DNA of 64,000 nucleotides, from NCBI RefSeq assembly GCF_904846715.1, contig NZ_CAJHBU010000012.1, forward strand, positions 1 through 64,000, written 5' to 3'. The translations under genes were made by a program, and so were the position numbers. Under the pieces are notes generated by a model that was not told where the DNA came from, ran no database searches, and worked only from the letters and a program-made list of their open reading frames with translations. This stretch comes from Psychrobacter vallis. Its GTDB lineage: Bacteria > Pseudomonadota > Gammaproteobacteria > Pseudomonadales > Moraxellaceae. Positions 27,980-37,526 of this stretch are shown in pieces (within the stretch, counting starts at the first letter, position 1; each line of letters opens with the position of its first letter).

Positions 27980-29005
27980 TTATGCAGCTGACTTTGATTT
28001 TTTATGACGACGTGGTTTTAGTTTGCGTGATAATTGATTGATGCCATTCAGCACCTGACTATAATTCGATGGAAAGACACGCTGAATCGCATCAACCATT
28101 TTGGCATCATTACCAATCAAACAACGTTGCTGATCGTTCGCCGCGGCATGTAAAATAACCCAAGCGGCTTCGCTGGCATCGAATTTCAACAGCTTGTTAA
28201 AGCTTCTAATTGCTTTGTCACCAGTATGCATACCAACATCACTGACGCTGTCATTACCACGAGCACTATTGGCAATATTGGTTTTGATACCACCTGGATG
28301 AATGCAGGTGGCTGACACACCGCAGTTTTGAATGTTGAGCTCTTGACGCAAGCTTTCTGTGAAGCCACGTACGGCAAATTTACTGGCATTGTAAGCAGAG
28401 TATGAAGGCTGAGCGGTCAAACCAAATAAGCTTGAAATATTCACAATGTGACCATGCTCTACAAACTGGCGCGTTTGGTTGTCGCTTCTACCTTCCTTAT
28501 TATGAGCCATTTCGCTTTGTTTAACACTATTTTTGATCAAGGGTAAAAATGCCTTTGTACCATAAACCACGCCCCAAAAATTGATATCCATTACCCATTC
28601 AAGCTCCTCAATACTCGCGCCCTCTATCGTCGAAGAAAATGCCACACCAGCGTTGTTAAAGATAAAGTTCACTTTACCGTGATCGCTCATCACATTATCG
28701 GCCCACGCTTGCATGGCTGTATTGTCAGAGACATTCAGTACGGTCGTTTTGACTTTAACATCGTAACCGACCAGCATCTCTTTGGTTTGTGCCAGCTGCT
28801 CCGCATTGATATCTGATAAGGCGACATGGCAGCCCATTTTTGCTAAATGAAGCGCTAGCTCGCGTCCCATACCAGAACCTGCACCAGTGATGGCAGCAAC
28901 ATGGTCCCGATAATAAGGCGCGATATCATTATCCTGACTATTTAGTATGGTAAAGGGCAGACATTGACGTAATGAGGACGCCATAGCGGCGAGATTATTG
29001 AGCAT
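27980..29005 (-). CDS. Short-chain dehydrogenase/reductase
   Basis: NAD(P)-dependent oxidoreductase of unknown substrate. 341 residues from ATG 29005. The cofactor motif TGAGSGMGRE is near residue 39, NNAG near 119, and the catalytic Tyr/Lys in YSAYNASK near 205-212. The C-terminal extra 70 residues end in a basic tail rich in Lys/Arg (KLKPRRHKKSKS). ATG 29005 follows AAAGGA; an upstream in-frame ATG at 29068 would add 21 residues without a good ribosome-binding site. Classical SDR enzymes are about 250 residues; the extra length is at both ends. Confidence 0.85.
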   Translation of the reverse strand: MLNNLAAMASSLRQCLPFTILNSQDNDIAPYYRDHVAAITGAGSGMGRELALHLAKMGCHVALSDINAEQLAQTKEMLVGYDVKVKTTVLNVSDNTAMQAWADNVMSDHGKVNFIFNNAGVAFSSTIEGASIEELEWVMDINFWGVVYGTKAFLPLIKNSVKQSEMAHNKEGRSDNQTRQFVEHGHIVNISSLFGLTAQPSYSAYNASKFAVRGFTESLRQELNIQNCGVSATCIHPGGIKTNIANSARGNDSVSDVGMHTGDKAIRSFNKLLKFDASEAAWVILHAAANDQQRCLIGNDAKMVDAIQRVFPSNYSQVLNGINQLSRKLKPRRHKKSKSAA

Positions 29006-29189
29006 AATAAACAGTCCTTTGTTTAATAAATGACAGGTGATAGAGAGATTAGTAATACGGACATGCAAATAAAAATGAGGTAATTAAAATAGGTACATCT
29101 ACCTTATCATGATTCATATGACTGACAGATGGCAATTAATAAACGCAGCTGTCATTTAAATCGCTGATTAGAAGCGACTAAACAGACAA

Positions 29190-29228
29190 AAAAAGCGTCT
29201 GAGCATAATTTGCCAGACGCTTTTTTAA
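29190..29228 (-). terminator. Terminator after clpX
   Basis: Stem AGCGTCTG / CAGACGCT (29194-29201 with 29214-29221) with A run on the left, giving a T run on the minus-strand transcript; also T run on the plus side. Confidence 0.85.
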
Positions 29229-29267
29229 TTAATAGCCAATAACTGACTAATTTATCTCAATGATAAA

Positions 29268-30542
29268 TTAAGCAATTTTTGGGATTTTGCCTTCATTAAT
29301 CACTTCTACATCAACTAAGACGGTTTTGGCATCTTTCATAGAAGGCAACTCGTACATGGTTTCAAGTAAGGCGTTCTCAACGATAGAGCGCAAACCACGC
29401 GCACCTGTTTTGCGTTCCATGGCTTTTTTAGCAATCGCATCAAGTGCTTCTTGGGTGAAGCTGATTTCAGCACCTTCCATGTCAAACAAGTATTTGTACT
29501 GTTTAACCAGTGCGTTTTTAGGCTCAGTAAGAATCTGTACTAAGGCTTCTTCATCAAGCTCTTGTAGCGCAGCCAGCACAGGCAAACGACCGATCAATTC
29601 AGGAATTAGACCAAATTTGATTAAATCTTCTGGCTCAACTTGTTGTAGCAAATCTGAGCTACGACGGCTGTCATCTTTTGAGCTGACATCAGCATTAAAG
29701 CCAATACCGCCTTTTTCCGTACGTTGCTGAATCACTTTATCCAGACCCGCAAACGCGCCGCCCACGATGATTAGGATGTTGCTGGTATCAACTTGGATCA
29801 GCTCTTGCTGTGGATGCTTACGACCACCATGCGGTGGAATAGCCGCAACCGTACCTTCGATAAGTTTTAGCAACGCTTGCTGTACGCCTTCGCCTGATAC
29901 GTCACGCGTGATAGAAGGATTGTCGCCTTTTTTGCTGATTTTATCGATTTCATCGATATAAATGATGCCTTGCTCAGCTTTGCTAACATCATAATCGGAG
30001 GCTTGTAATAGCTTTTGTACAATGTTTTCAACGTCTTCGCCAACATAACCTGCTTCGGTTAAAGTGGTAGCATCTGCCATGGCAAACGGTACATCGAGTA
30101 GGCGTGCTAAAGTTTGCGCAAGTAATGTCTTACCAGAACCAGTTGGGCCAATCAGCAAGATATTACTTTTGGCCAGCTCTACCATCGCATCATCAGCGCC
30201 AATTTTGGCTTTTTTGCTGTCACGAGCTAACGTTTGGCTCACTTTAAGACGTTTATAATGGTTATAAACGGCAACAGCGAGGGCTTTTTTGGCAGCGTCT
30301 TGACCGATGACGTATTCATCAAGCTTGGCACGCAATTCTTTTGGCGTTGGTAGCTTTTTATTGACCCATGAAGTATCAATCTCGCTATCGTCATCACCGT
30401 CTTCTGCACTGTCTGCGATTAGGTCTGTACATAGCTCAATACATTCATTACAGATATTGGCATCGTCAGCGGCGATCAGTTGTTGTACATCGCTTTTGGC
30501 TTTGCCGCAAAACGAACAATGCGGGGTGTTATCTTCTGCCAT
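29268..30542 (-). CDS. clpX: ATP-dependent Clp protease ATP-binding subunit ClpX
   Basis: Unfoldase that feeds substrates to ClpP. 424 residues. The N-terminal zinc finger has four cysteines ([10 protein letters not shown]...[10 protein letters not shown]). Walker A is GPTGSGKT near residue 127 and Walker [11 protein letters not shown] near 193; the ClpP-binding IGF loop is [13 protein letters not shown] near 285, and GAR sensor residues [12 protein letters not shown] near 385. It follows clpP by about 110 bases on the same strand, the usual tig-clpP-clpX order. Confidence 0.97.
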   Translation of the reverse strand: MAEDNTPHCSFCGKAKSDVQQLIAADDANICNECIELCTDLIADSAEDGDDDSEIDTSWVNKKLPTPKELRAKLDEYVIGQDAAKKALAVAVYNHYKRLKVSQTLARDSKKAKIGADDAMVELAKSNILLIGPTGSGKTLLAQTLARLLDVPFAMADATTLTEAGYVGEDVENIVQKLLQASDYDVSKAEQGIIYIDEIDKISKKGDNPSITRDVSGEGVQQALLKLIEGTVAAIPPHGGRKHPQQELIQVDTSNILIIVGGAFAGLDKVIQQRTEKGGIGFNADVSSKDDSRRSSDLLQQVEPEDLIKFGLIPELIGRLPVLAALQELDEEALVQILTEPKNALVKQYKYLFDMEGAEISFTQEALDAIAKKAMERKTGARGLRSIVENALLETMYELPSMKDAKTVLVDVEVINEGKIPKIA

Positions 30543-30651
30543 AAAAGGCGCTCCTAAAATTTAAAACGTATCAATATTTTGATTGTGTGCATCAATGCCA
30601 AAGCAAATAGAGCTAAGGCATTTCATGCTTATCAAAGCTGCTATGTCGTAA

Positions 30652-31326
30652 TTATAATGAGTCAGGGCGACGCTTTAATACTTCATCAACCAGACCGTAT
30701 TCTTTTGCTTCGTCGGCATCCAACCAATAATCACGCTCGACATCTTTTTCGATTTTTTCTACTGGCTGACCAGTACGCTCAGCTAAGATCTGATTTAAGC
30801 GCGCACGGGTTTTTAGAATTTCGCGAGCATTGATTTCGATGTCTGTCGCTTGACCTTGTGCACCGCCTGATGGCTGGTGAATCATCACACGAGCGTTGGC
30901 TAGCGCATAACGCTTGCCTTTTTGACCAGCAGCCAACAAGAATGAACCCATGCTATACGCACCGCCCATACAGATGGTCGACACTTCAGGCTTGATGAAG
31001 TTCATGGTATCAAAAATAGCCAAACCAGCGCTCACAGAACCGCCTGGCGAGTTGATATATAAATGAATGTCTTTATCAGGGTTTTCAGCTTCCAAGAATA
31101 GCAGCTGGGCGACGATTAAGTTGGCCATGTGGTCTTCGACTTGACCGGTCAAAAAGATAACGCGCTCACGCAATAGGCGTGAAAAAATATCAAACGAGCG
31201 TTCACCGCGTGCTGATTGTTCGACAACCATAGGCACTAGTGCTGCTTGTGTGCTTTGCACTTCGTTATGTGCACTCATCAGCATATCAAAATGTGGGTTG
31301 GCAGTGATGCGATCATAATCTGTCAT
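30652..31326 (-). CDS. clpP: ATP-dependent Clp protease proteolytic subunit ClpP
   Basis: Serine peptidase of the Clp complex. 224 residues. Catalytic Ser125 lies in GGAYSMGSF, His150 in MIHQPSGG, with the Asp in the [15 protein letters not shown] segment (RD, near 192). The serine neighbourhood reads GGAYSMGSF where E. coli has GQAASMGAF, a small variation. The short propeptide of about 18 residues is typical. It is separated from tig upstream by a terminator and about 420 bases, so it likely has its own promoter. Confidence 0.97.
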   Translation of the reverse strand: MTDYDRITANPHFDMLMSAHNEVQSTQAALVPMVVEQSARGERSFDIFSRLLRERVIFLTGQVEDHMANLIVAQLLFLEAENPDKDIHLYINSPGGSVSAGLAIFDTMNFIKPEVSTICMGGAYSMGSFLLAAGQKGKRYALANARVMIHQPSGGAQGQATDIEINAREILKTRARLNQILAERTGQPVEKIEKDVERDYWLDADEAKEYGLVDEVLKRRPDSL

Positions 31327-31745
31327 AAAAATGTCCTGTTTATAAGTACATAAAATAAAGGGGTAAAGGGTAGCGAACGCTTGAGCTTTTATGGATGTTT
31401 ATCATTATAGCTATTGCCGCTTGTTGATAACACGAACTAGAATCAATAGTATGATCTAGATGCCGCTAAAAATAATTGAGCTAATGGTAACTTTTTTATT
31501 GGGGAAATAGTAACTTTTTCATATGAAAAATGACTTTCTATTAATACTCTAAGTGACTTCCTATTAATAAGGTGTCTGTCTACGTTTATCAAGGGTATTG
31601 CCCATAAACTATTTATAAAGGTATATAAACCCCCAATAAAAATGCCCTAACGACATGTTAGGGCATTTTGACAGTCATATTAGCAATGAACCCCAATTAC
31701 AGGCACATTACCAATTTACATCTTGCTAAGCTACTTTTTGCTTAA
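31327..31745. other. Gap between clpP and tig
   Basis: About 420 bases. The right part holds the tig terminator (31639-31669); the left must hold the clpP promoter. No ORF or repeat seen. Confidence 0.5.
31639..31669 (-). terminator. Terminator after tig
   Basis: Twelve-base stem AAAATGCCCTAA / TTAGGGCATTTT with a seven-base loop, giving a T run on the minus strand. Confidence 0.88.
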
Positions 31746-33089
31746 TTACATTGCTTGCTGCTGTTGTTGCTGAGCAGCTAGCAAGTCTTGGTAGCTCACT
31801 TCTTTGTCAGTGACTTTACCTTGCTCGATCAGATAATCAACTACTTGATCTTCTAGTACCACAGACTCAATGTTAGCGCGCTGCTGCTTGTCAGTCGTGT
31901 AGTACTCGATCACTTCCGCTGGATCTTCGTAGTTTTCTGCCGCTTCTTTGATGAAAGTCTCAACACGTTCTTGATCTACTTCTAAGCCTTTGGTATCGAT
32001 AACACGAGCAACGATGATGCCAAGACGGGCCGCACGTAGCGCTTGCTCTTCAAATAGCTCATTTGGCAGCATGTCTTTGTCGAAGCTATCAGCGTTAGCG
32101 CCGAACTGCTGAGAAAAACGTTGCATCATCATGTTGCGCTGACGCTCGATTTCTTGCTCTAGCATAGCGTTTGGTACGTCAAACTCGTTCTTTTCTAGCA
32201 ACGCATCAAAAGTCGCTTGCTTCACTTGGCTACGCGCAGCGTTTTTGATTTCGCGTTCCATGTTTTTACGTACGTCGTCTTTCAACTTCTCAACGCCGCC
32301 TTCTTTTACGCCAAACAGCTCAAGGAACGCATCGTCGATTTCAGGTAGCTTAGACTTTTCAACCAATTTTACGTTGATTTTGAACTGAGCTTCTTTACCC
32401 GCTAAGTTTTCAGCTTGGTAATCTTCTGGGAAAGTCACGTCGATGGTTTTTTCTTCGCCAGCTTTCATGCCTTTGATACCAGCTTCAAAGCCAGGAATCA
32501 TTTGGTTGCTACCGATAACCAATTTGAAGTCTTCAGCAGAGCCGCCTTCAAATTTTTCGCCGTCGATTGAGCCTTCAAAGTCAAAGGTCACTTGGTTGTC
32601 TTTGGCTGCCATGCCTTTTTTCTCAACGAACTCTTCACGTTGCTTTTGAAGGTTTTCGATCATGGTGTCAACGTCTTCTTCGCTCACTTTAGCAGTGTGA
32701 CGCTCAACTTCGATTTCATCGATACCTTGTACGTCTACTTCTGGGAAGATTTCGACAGTGGCTTGATAGACCAAGAAATCATCTTCAAGTTTTACATCAT
32801 CGATGTTAGGCATACCAACGGCGCGGATGTCTTCAGATTTGATCGCTTCAAAAACGGTATCACGGATCACATCGTTGATCACTTCTTGCTGAATGCCAGC
32901 ACCATACTGTGAACGGATATGTGACATAGGGACGTTACCTTTACGGAAACCGTCAATCTTGGCAGTTTTCGCAACTTGGCGAATACGACCTTCGACTTTG
33001 TTTTGAATTTTTTCAACGGGTACTTTAACCGTTAGCTGGGTTTCTTTATTAGATAGCTTGTTGGTTGTGACTTGTAAATCTGTAGCCAT
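31746..33089 (-). CDS. tig: Trigger factor
   Basis: Ribosome-associated chaperone and peptidyl-prolyl isomerase. 447 residues. The N-terminal ribosome-binding domain (about 1-110) carries the signature near [17 protein letters not shown] (48-64). The FKBP-like domain (about 150-245; [14 protein letters not shown], then [16 protein letters not shown]) and a long helical C-terminal domain follow. The last residues are Gln-rich ([10 protein letters not shown]). Normal family length. Upstream of clpP and clpX as usual. Confidence 0.97.
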   Translation of the reverse strand: MATDLQVTTNKLSNKETQLTVKVPVEKIQNKVEGRIRQVAKTAKIDGFRKGNVPMSHIRSQYGAGIQQEVINDVIRDTVFEAIKSEDIRAVGMPNIDDVKLEDDFLVYQATVEIFPEVDVQGIDEIEVERHTAKVSEEDVDTMIENLQKQREEFVEKKGMAAKDNQVTFDFEGSIDGEKFEGGSAEDFKLVIGSNQMIPGFEAGIKGMKAGEEKTIDVTFPEDYQAENLAGKEAQFKINVKLVEKSKLPEIDDAFLELFGVKEGGVEKLKDDVRKNMEREIKNAARSQVKQATFDALLEKNEFDVPNAMLEQEIERQRNMMMQRFSQQFGANADSFDKDMLPNELFEEQALRAARLGIIVARVIDTKGLEVDQERVETFIKEAAENYEDPAEVIEYYTTDKQQRANIESVVLEDQVVDYLIEQGKVTDKEVSYQDLLAAQQQQQQAM

Positions 33090-33693
33090 GTTAATTACAC
33101 CTTTAGGATTAAGTAGTACGTTTGATTAATGAAATAGTACTTAGGGTTAAATGGTAATAGACAAACCGTGCCTCGACATATGGGCGTGTACGACGGGTTG
33201 CCGTTGGAATAAATAGGGGATAGTGATAGTCCGCAATGCTAACGTCAGTACTAAGACGACAATGTCAAAATGCTGATATTATAAAAGACCATCAAATATC
33301 AATAATAAACCGTAAATGGCCTGCATACTAACGTCTTTTGGTGACTTATACAGACAAATCACGGCTTCCAGCAAAATTTTAAAAGTAGAACAGTATAATC
33401 TATCTGTTTATTAAAGTAAAAATTATCTGTTTTTTGGCAGACTTTTTGGCTTTTATAGTATGTTCTGACGGACACAGCGTACCGCTTGTGTGTAAAACAC
33501 CTGTATGTGGGACAGCTATAGTTGATACTAAATAAAACGGATATCGGACGTTATAATGCGAGACTGGTACAAATTTTTCTGGCTGGCTGTTCGCAAGCGT
33601 GACAGATGCTGCAAAAAATTCATACCAGTCTCGCTGTACCTCTTTTATGTACATCTGATTATAAGCTTTAGGGGTCATTTACAAAGGTAACTA
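33090..33693. other. Intergenic region between rdgB and tig
   Basis: About 600 bases. Holds the tig promoter on the right side of the gene (minus strand) and repeat copy 3 at 33517-33663. A 92-codon minus-strand ORF at 33400-33678 overlaps the repeat and is considered spurious. Confidence 0.5.
33517..33663. repeat. 145-bp palindromic repeat, copy 3
   Basis: Begins TATAGTTGATA, ends GATTATA. Arms GAGACTGGTACAAATTTTT and AAAAAATTCATACCAGTCTC pair almost fully. The loop is variant: GGCTGGCTGTTCGCAAGCGTGACAG. It lies 30 bases after the rdgB stop codon. Confidence 0.85.
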
Positions 33694-34338
33694 CTATAAA
33701 GGTAGCTGTGCCAATAATTGCTGAATCGCCTGCCCACGATGGCTGATACGATTTTTGTCAGTAGCGCTCAAGCTGGCTGCCGTGGCTTGTAGATCTGGTA
33801 ACCAAAACAGCGGGTCGTAACCGAAACCGCCCTCACCGCGCGGTGCTTCTAAAATCTCACCATGCCACAGACCTTGAGCGATAATCGGTAGCGGATCATC
33901 CGCATGACGAACCATGGCTAGGACACAAACGAACAACCCTTGAATAGGTTGCTCACCGCGAATCGCCTGCAAGTCAGTGACAAGCTTGGCGTTGTTCTTG
34001 CCATCGTTGCCGTGTTCGCCTGCATAGCGAGCAGAGTAGATACCGGGTGCATTACCTAATACTGGTACACACAATCCTGAGTCATCAGCAATGGCAGGCA
34101 ATCCGCTGATACGGCTGGCATGTCGTGCTTTGATAATGGCGTTTTCGACAAAGCTTAATCCGTCCTCAACCGCATCGTCGATACTCAGCTGACCTTGCGG
34201 GATGATGGTTACATTCAAATCCGCCTCAGCAAACAACCTGTTGAACTCAGCCAGCTTGCCTTTATTATTGCTGGCGAGTACCCACTGGTTATCGGATGTC
34301 GATTGAGTAGAGGGCGAAGAGGTACTGGTAGCGCTCAT
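33694..34338 (-). CDS. rdgB: XTP/dITP diphosphatase (RdgB/HAM1)
   Basis: House-cleaning enzyme that hydrolyses XTP, dITP and ITP to keep non-canonical purines out of nucleic acids. 214 residues. The opening WVLASNNKGKLAEF near residue 19, then FVENAIIKARHAS, IADDSGLCVPVL and GIYSARYAG are diagnostic; GEGGFGYDPLFW is near residue 168. The first 17 residues are a Ser/Thr-rich leader. It stands alone. Confidence 0.95.
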   Translation of the reverse strand: MSATSTSSPSTQSTSDNQWVLASNNKGKLAEFNRLFAEADLNVTIIPQGQLSIDDAVEDGLSFVENAIIKARHASRISGLPAIADDSGLCVPVLGNAPGIYSARYAGEHGNDGKNNAKLVTDLQAIRGEQPIQGLFVCVLAMVRHADDPLPIIAQGLWHGEILEAPRGEGGFGYDPLFWLPDLQATAASLSATDKNRISHRGQAIQQLLAQLPL

Positions 34339-34845
34339 AATATCATTCCGTCATACGAGTGGTGATGGTTTGGGTAGTTTGTTGCTAGCTTTTGATAGTG
34401 GTAGTGGTGTTTATAGGGATCAATTTCAATATCCCTACAGCAATGACTGTTTATAGCTTTAAGATCACTGTCGCTATCAATAGATAAACCACCAGTTGCT
34501 ATACAGATAGTATGGGTTATAACATTTGGTAACTGATATTTCTGGTTGCTTTTGCTATAATAGGCGACAAGCTACAGTGAATTATATCTTATGGCTTGTG
34601 AATATTAAGTTAATAAAAACACATAAAGTCAAACACTTGGCTTTTGGGCAAAAAATAATAGCTCAGTCAATTTTGGATTCATAATAATACGTGATATTGT
34701 GTTAAGCAATAAAGTGTATGAAGCGATAACATTCAGTTCGAACAATAAACTCAGCCAATTTAGGTTGCTATTTTGTAGAATAAAAACAGTGTAAAATTTC
34801 AGTTTCTACAACTCAACGGCCAAAAACAGCAAGGATAAAATAATT
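34339..34845. other. Divergent region upstream of sodB
   Basis: About 500 AT-rich bases between rdgB and sodB. It holds a good extended -10 (34553-34561) toward sodB. No other structure was recognised. Confidence 0.5.
34553..34561 (+). promoter_or_regulatory. Extended -10 promoter candidate upstream of sodB
   Basis: TGCTATAAT, a perfect TGnTATAAT match, 285 bases before the sodB start. There is no close -35 box, which extended -10 promoters often lack. Confidence 0.35.
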
Positions 34846-35475
34846 ATGTCACATATTACTTTACCAGACCTACCATATGCAAAAGACGCACTAGAGCCAC
34901 ATATCAGTGCCGAGACACTAGAGTATCATCATGACAAGCATCACAATGCATACGTGACTAAGCTCAACGAATTGCTACCAGGTTCTGGTCTAGAAGATAA
35001 AACGTTACCAGAAATCATCAAAGCAACCGCTAAAGATGATAGCAAGCAAGGCATGTTTAACCAAGCAGCCCAAGTATGGAACCATACGTTCTATTGGAAC
35101 TGTATGACCCCAACCAATGGCGGCGGCGAACCTACTGGTGATTTAAAAGCGAAAATTGAAGAAGATTTCGGTAGCTATGACAAATTCCGTGAAGAGTTCA
35201 AAAACGCAGCATTGACTCAGTTTGGTTCAGGTTGGGCATGGCTAGTCGCTGACAAAATTGGTGGCAAACTGTCTATCGCTAAAACAGCAAACGCTGATAC
35301 ACCATTGGCACATGACCAAGTAGCGGTATTGACTTGTGACGTATGGGAACATGCGTACTATGTTGATTATCGTAACCGTCGTCCTGATTATGTTGATACG
35401 TTCCTAGACAAGCTTGTGAACTGGGACTACGCAAATGCAAAGTATAAAGGTCAAGACGCTGGCGTTGAAGAGTAA
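34846..35475 (+). CDS. sodB: Iron superoxide dismutase
   Basis: Converts superoxide to hydrogen peroxide and oxygen in the cytoplasm. 209 residues. Metal ligands are His28 (EYHHDKHHNAYV), His80 (VWNHTFYW), Asp165 and His169 (CDVWEHAYY). Gln76 in AAQVWNH is the iron-type signature. The C-terminus is slightly longer than E. coli SodB. AAGGA lies upstream of ATG 34846. A damaged copy of its last quarter and its terminator lies 700 bases downstream. Confidence 0.96.
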   Translation: MSHITLPDLPYAKDALEPHISAETLEYHHDKHHNAYVTKLNELLPGSGLEDKTLPEIIKATAKDDSKQGMFNQAAQVWNHTFYWNCMTPTNGGGEPTGDLKAKIEEDFGSYDKFREEFKNAALTQFGSGWAWLVADKIGGKLSIAKTANADTPLAHDQVAVLTCDVWEHAYYVDYRNRRPDYVDTFLDKLVNWDYANAKYKGQDAGVEE

Positions 35476-35499
35476 TCTTTAACTAAGCATTTGATTTGA

Positions 35500-35528
35500 A
35501 AAAAGGACACCGCGAGGTGTCCTTTTTT
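35500..35528 (+). terminator. Terminator after sodB
   Basis: Stem AAAGGACACC / GGTGTCCTTT (35502-35511 with 35516-35525) with GCGA loop and T run. Confidence 0.9.
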
Positions 35529-35743
35529 TGGTGTGCGTTTTAATAATAAAAAATGAATGGGGTATGAAAATACCACGGTAAGATAGCCTTGCTTCATAAC
35601 TACTCTGTGGGCTGGAACTTTAATGAGCATTTTCATGGCAAAGGTTACGCCAGTGAGAGCACTAATGATTTTATAGATAAAAACGGTCTTGATGTCGCTA
35701 TAATACAGGCGACGCAAATATAAAATGCAGACAGGGGAATAGA

Positions 35744-36148
35744 GTGAATAAAGCACGCATTGCAGTACTGACCACATTGACATTATCGGTGCTGAACCTG
35801 TGCTTTATGATACTTAGTGTATTGACTAGGACGCGATTATTTCTGGATTATCCATCGATGGTCATCACTTTATTCACGGTGTTTTTGATTACTCTTGGGG
35901 TACTCAGCATCTGGCATCTGTTCGCTGGGCTAGACGGTCAGGTGATGAGCGGAAAAGTACTCTTACTGCTCGCGGTGGAGTATTTTGTGGTGTATGTGGC
36001 GGGCATTGCCAATATCTTTCCGCGCTCGGTCGCGCCAATGGGGCAGACACTGTTTGCCATGGAGATGCTTGGCGCTGGGCTGGCGGTATTGCTGTTTGTT
36101 AGCGCAAGTAGGTATATCAAGACTGCGCCCACGCACACTTCTACGTAA
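35744..36148 (+). CDS. Small integral membrane protein of unknown function
   Basis: 134 residues with four predicted membrane helices (about 7-27, 38-62, 70-92 and 103-122). No motif recognised. GTG 35744 follows AGGGGA by six bases. The gene lies exactly between the real sodB 3' end and the duplicated sodB 3' end, so it looks like a cassette acquired after sodB. The family and function are unknown. Confidence 0.65.
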   Translation: MNKARIAVLTTLTLSVLNLCFMILSVLTRTRLFLDYPSMVITLFTVFLITLGVLSIWHLFAGLDGQVMSGKVLLLLAVEYFVVYVAGIANIFPRSVAPMGQTLFAMEMLGAGLAVLLFVSASRYIKTAPTHTST

Positions 36149-36181
36149 GTAGTTATACAGTAATTGCGGTGGCAAGGTAAC

Positions 36182-36349
36182 GGTGTACTGTTGATTCATA
36201 TCCTGACTATGTTGATACGTTCATAGAGAGGTTAGTGAGTTGGAACTAGGCAAACGCAAAATATAAAGGTCAAGATGTTGGCGTTGAAGTGTAATTTTTA
36301 ATTAGGTATTTGATTGATAAAAAAGGATGCCGCGAGGTGTCCTTTTTTT
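36182..36349 (+). pseudogene. Duplicated 3' end of sodB with its terminator
   Basis: The bases from about 36182 match the end of sodB (from about 35355) through the stop codon and the terminator hairpin. Read in the sodB frame from 36190 it gives VDSYPDYVDTFIERLVSWN, then TAG at 36247-36249 where sodB has a tyrosine codon, then ANAKYKGQDVGVEV and a stop at 36292-36294. A gap of some bases removes part of the sodB YRNRR segment. The terminator copy (36320-36349) is still intact except for a mismatch in the stem. Confidence 0.9.
36319..36349 (+). terminator. Terminator in the duplicated sodB end
   Basis: AAAGGATGCC GCGA GGTGTCCTTT, nearly the same hairpin as at 35500-35528, then T run. Confidence 0.75.
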
Positions 36350-36371
36350 GTTTAGTAAAGTGGTTTTTACA

Positions 36372-37391
36372 CTATCTATCTAAAGCCTTTTCATCTAACT
36401 TTCTCAATACAAATCGACCTTGTTCTGCTACGTTAGCGGATTTATCGGCTGCAAATTTTTCTGCAAGATTTCTAGCGGGGATACCTAAGCTTTCAATATT
36501 TCTAATAAGAAATTCGGCAGAAACTTGTCTGACAATAGCAGATCGGTCAACAGCTGATCTATTTAATAATTCAAGAAAAGGTATTTGCACGTCAATTTTT
36601 CTTTCAGCAATAATTGGTATTAATTTTTTTTCACCATAGTATTTATCAATCCATTGCCACTCCCTACCTTTAACCCACGTCATACGACCTTCAAATAAGC
36701 TGCGATACGCTTTGGCTCTCACATAAGGTTGGACAGCATTACTAGCAATCTCATTAAGATAATTATCGAGAATACCAGTACGACCAATTTGTGAAAGCAA
36801 TGAAGGCATTGGTCCTGATGTAGAGGATATCAGGCGAGATTTAAGTAATAAGGCCATTTCTTCAGAAATAACCATATCTAAAAATAAGTGCTTATCTATT
36901 TCTTCCATTTTCCCCCACGAATGCCAATTAATCAGAAGCATACACAAGACTTCAGTCACGTATTCAGGTTCCGTACTTTTAAGCAGCGAAGGAAGTACTT
37001 CTCTTGCAGCTGTGCGAACTTGCGGTACCCAATCATTCAATCTGCGGACAGCTAGAGCAAGGGAAAAAGCATTTGGTGCACCATCTTTTGATAGCGCGCG
37101 TAGACTCTTTTCTCGTTTATATCCATCCGCATTGACAATATCTAGCCAAGTCAATTTTGGAGCAGGTTTAAACCAACGCGCCCATTTTGACTGTGCAGTA
37201 AGGTACAGATTACTATCAAGTTCACTACGAATGAGGCGCTCCCAATAGCCTAATTTTACCAACTTAAGATTTGAGGTAACTTGGACAAGCGAGGGCATGT
37301 CTCCTCTATAATCATTACTAGAATCTATTGAGCGAGTAAATGCTTCGATAGCTAATACAATGTCATTCTTTGTTTTTCGATAATCTTTCAT
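36372..37391 (-). CDS. HEAT-like repeat protein of unknown function
   Basis: 339 residues, no signal peptide or membrane helix. Much of the C-terminal half reads as paired helices (LLNRSAVDRSAIVRQVSAEFLIRN, FAADKSANVAEQGRFVLRKL), and the middle has ALAVRRLNDWVPQVRTAAREVLPSL, which fits HEAT/ARM-type repeats used for protein binding. No catalytic motif is seen. The sequence is visibly more AT-rich than its neighbours. It lies between the duplicated sodB end and a duplicated DUF72 end, in the suspected insertion hotspot, so it may be an acquired gene. Confidence 0.7.
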   Translation of the reverse strand: MKDYRKTKNDIVLAIEAFTRSIDSSNDYRGDMPSLVQVTSNLKLVKLGYWERLIRSELDSNLYLTAQSKWARWFKPAPKLTWLDIVNADGYKREKSLRALSKDGAPNAFSLALAVRRLNDWVPQVRTAAREVLPSLLKSTEPEYVTEVLCMLLINWHSWGKMEEIDKHLFLDMVISEEMALLLKSRLISSTSGPMPSLLSQIGRTGILDNYLNEIASNAVQPYVRAKAYRSLFEGRMTWVKGREWQWIDKYYGEKKLIPIIAERKIDVQIPFLELLNRSAVDRSAIVRQVSAEFLIRNIESLGIPARNLAEKFAADKSANVAEQGRFVLRKLDEKALDR

Positions 37392-37409
37392 AGTGAATTA
37401 CTCTTTTAG

Positions 37410-37493
37410 CTACAATACTTCAAACCCAAACTTACCCAACGCCTCTCTCAACATCGCAATATTATAATAAGCATGCGCATCAACAGTGTTTTA
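37410..37493 (-). pseudogene. Duplicated 3' end of the DUF72 gene, copy 1
   Basis: Matches the 3' end of the intact DUF72 gene (41160-41242) over about 84 bases with roughly ten differences. Read on the minus strand it encodes NTVDAHAYYNIAMLREALGKFGFEVL and a stop, against NTVNAHAYYNIAMLREALSKFGFEVL in the intact gene, so most base changes are silent. Directly before it the frame reads TAA where the intact gene has CAA. Confidence 0.9.
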
Positions 37494-37526
37494 AATATTG
37501 AATGTATGGCGTTACCGATTATAGCT

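Noticed and set aside
33400..33678. 92-codon ORF on the minus strand
   Set aside because: It overlaps a palindromic repeat, has no ribosome-binding site and no recognisable protein pattern.
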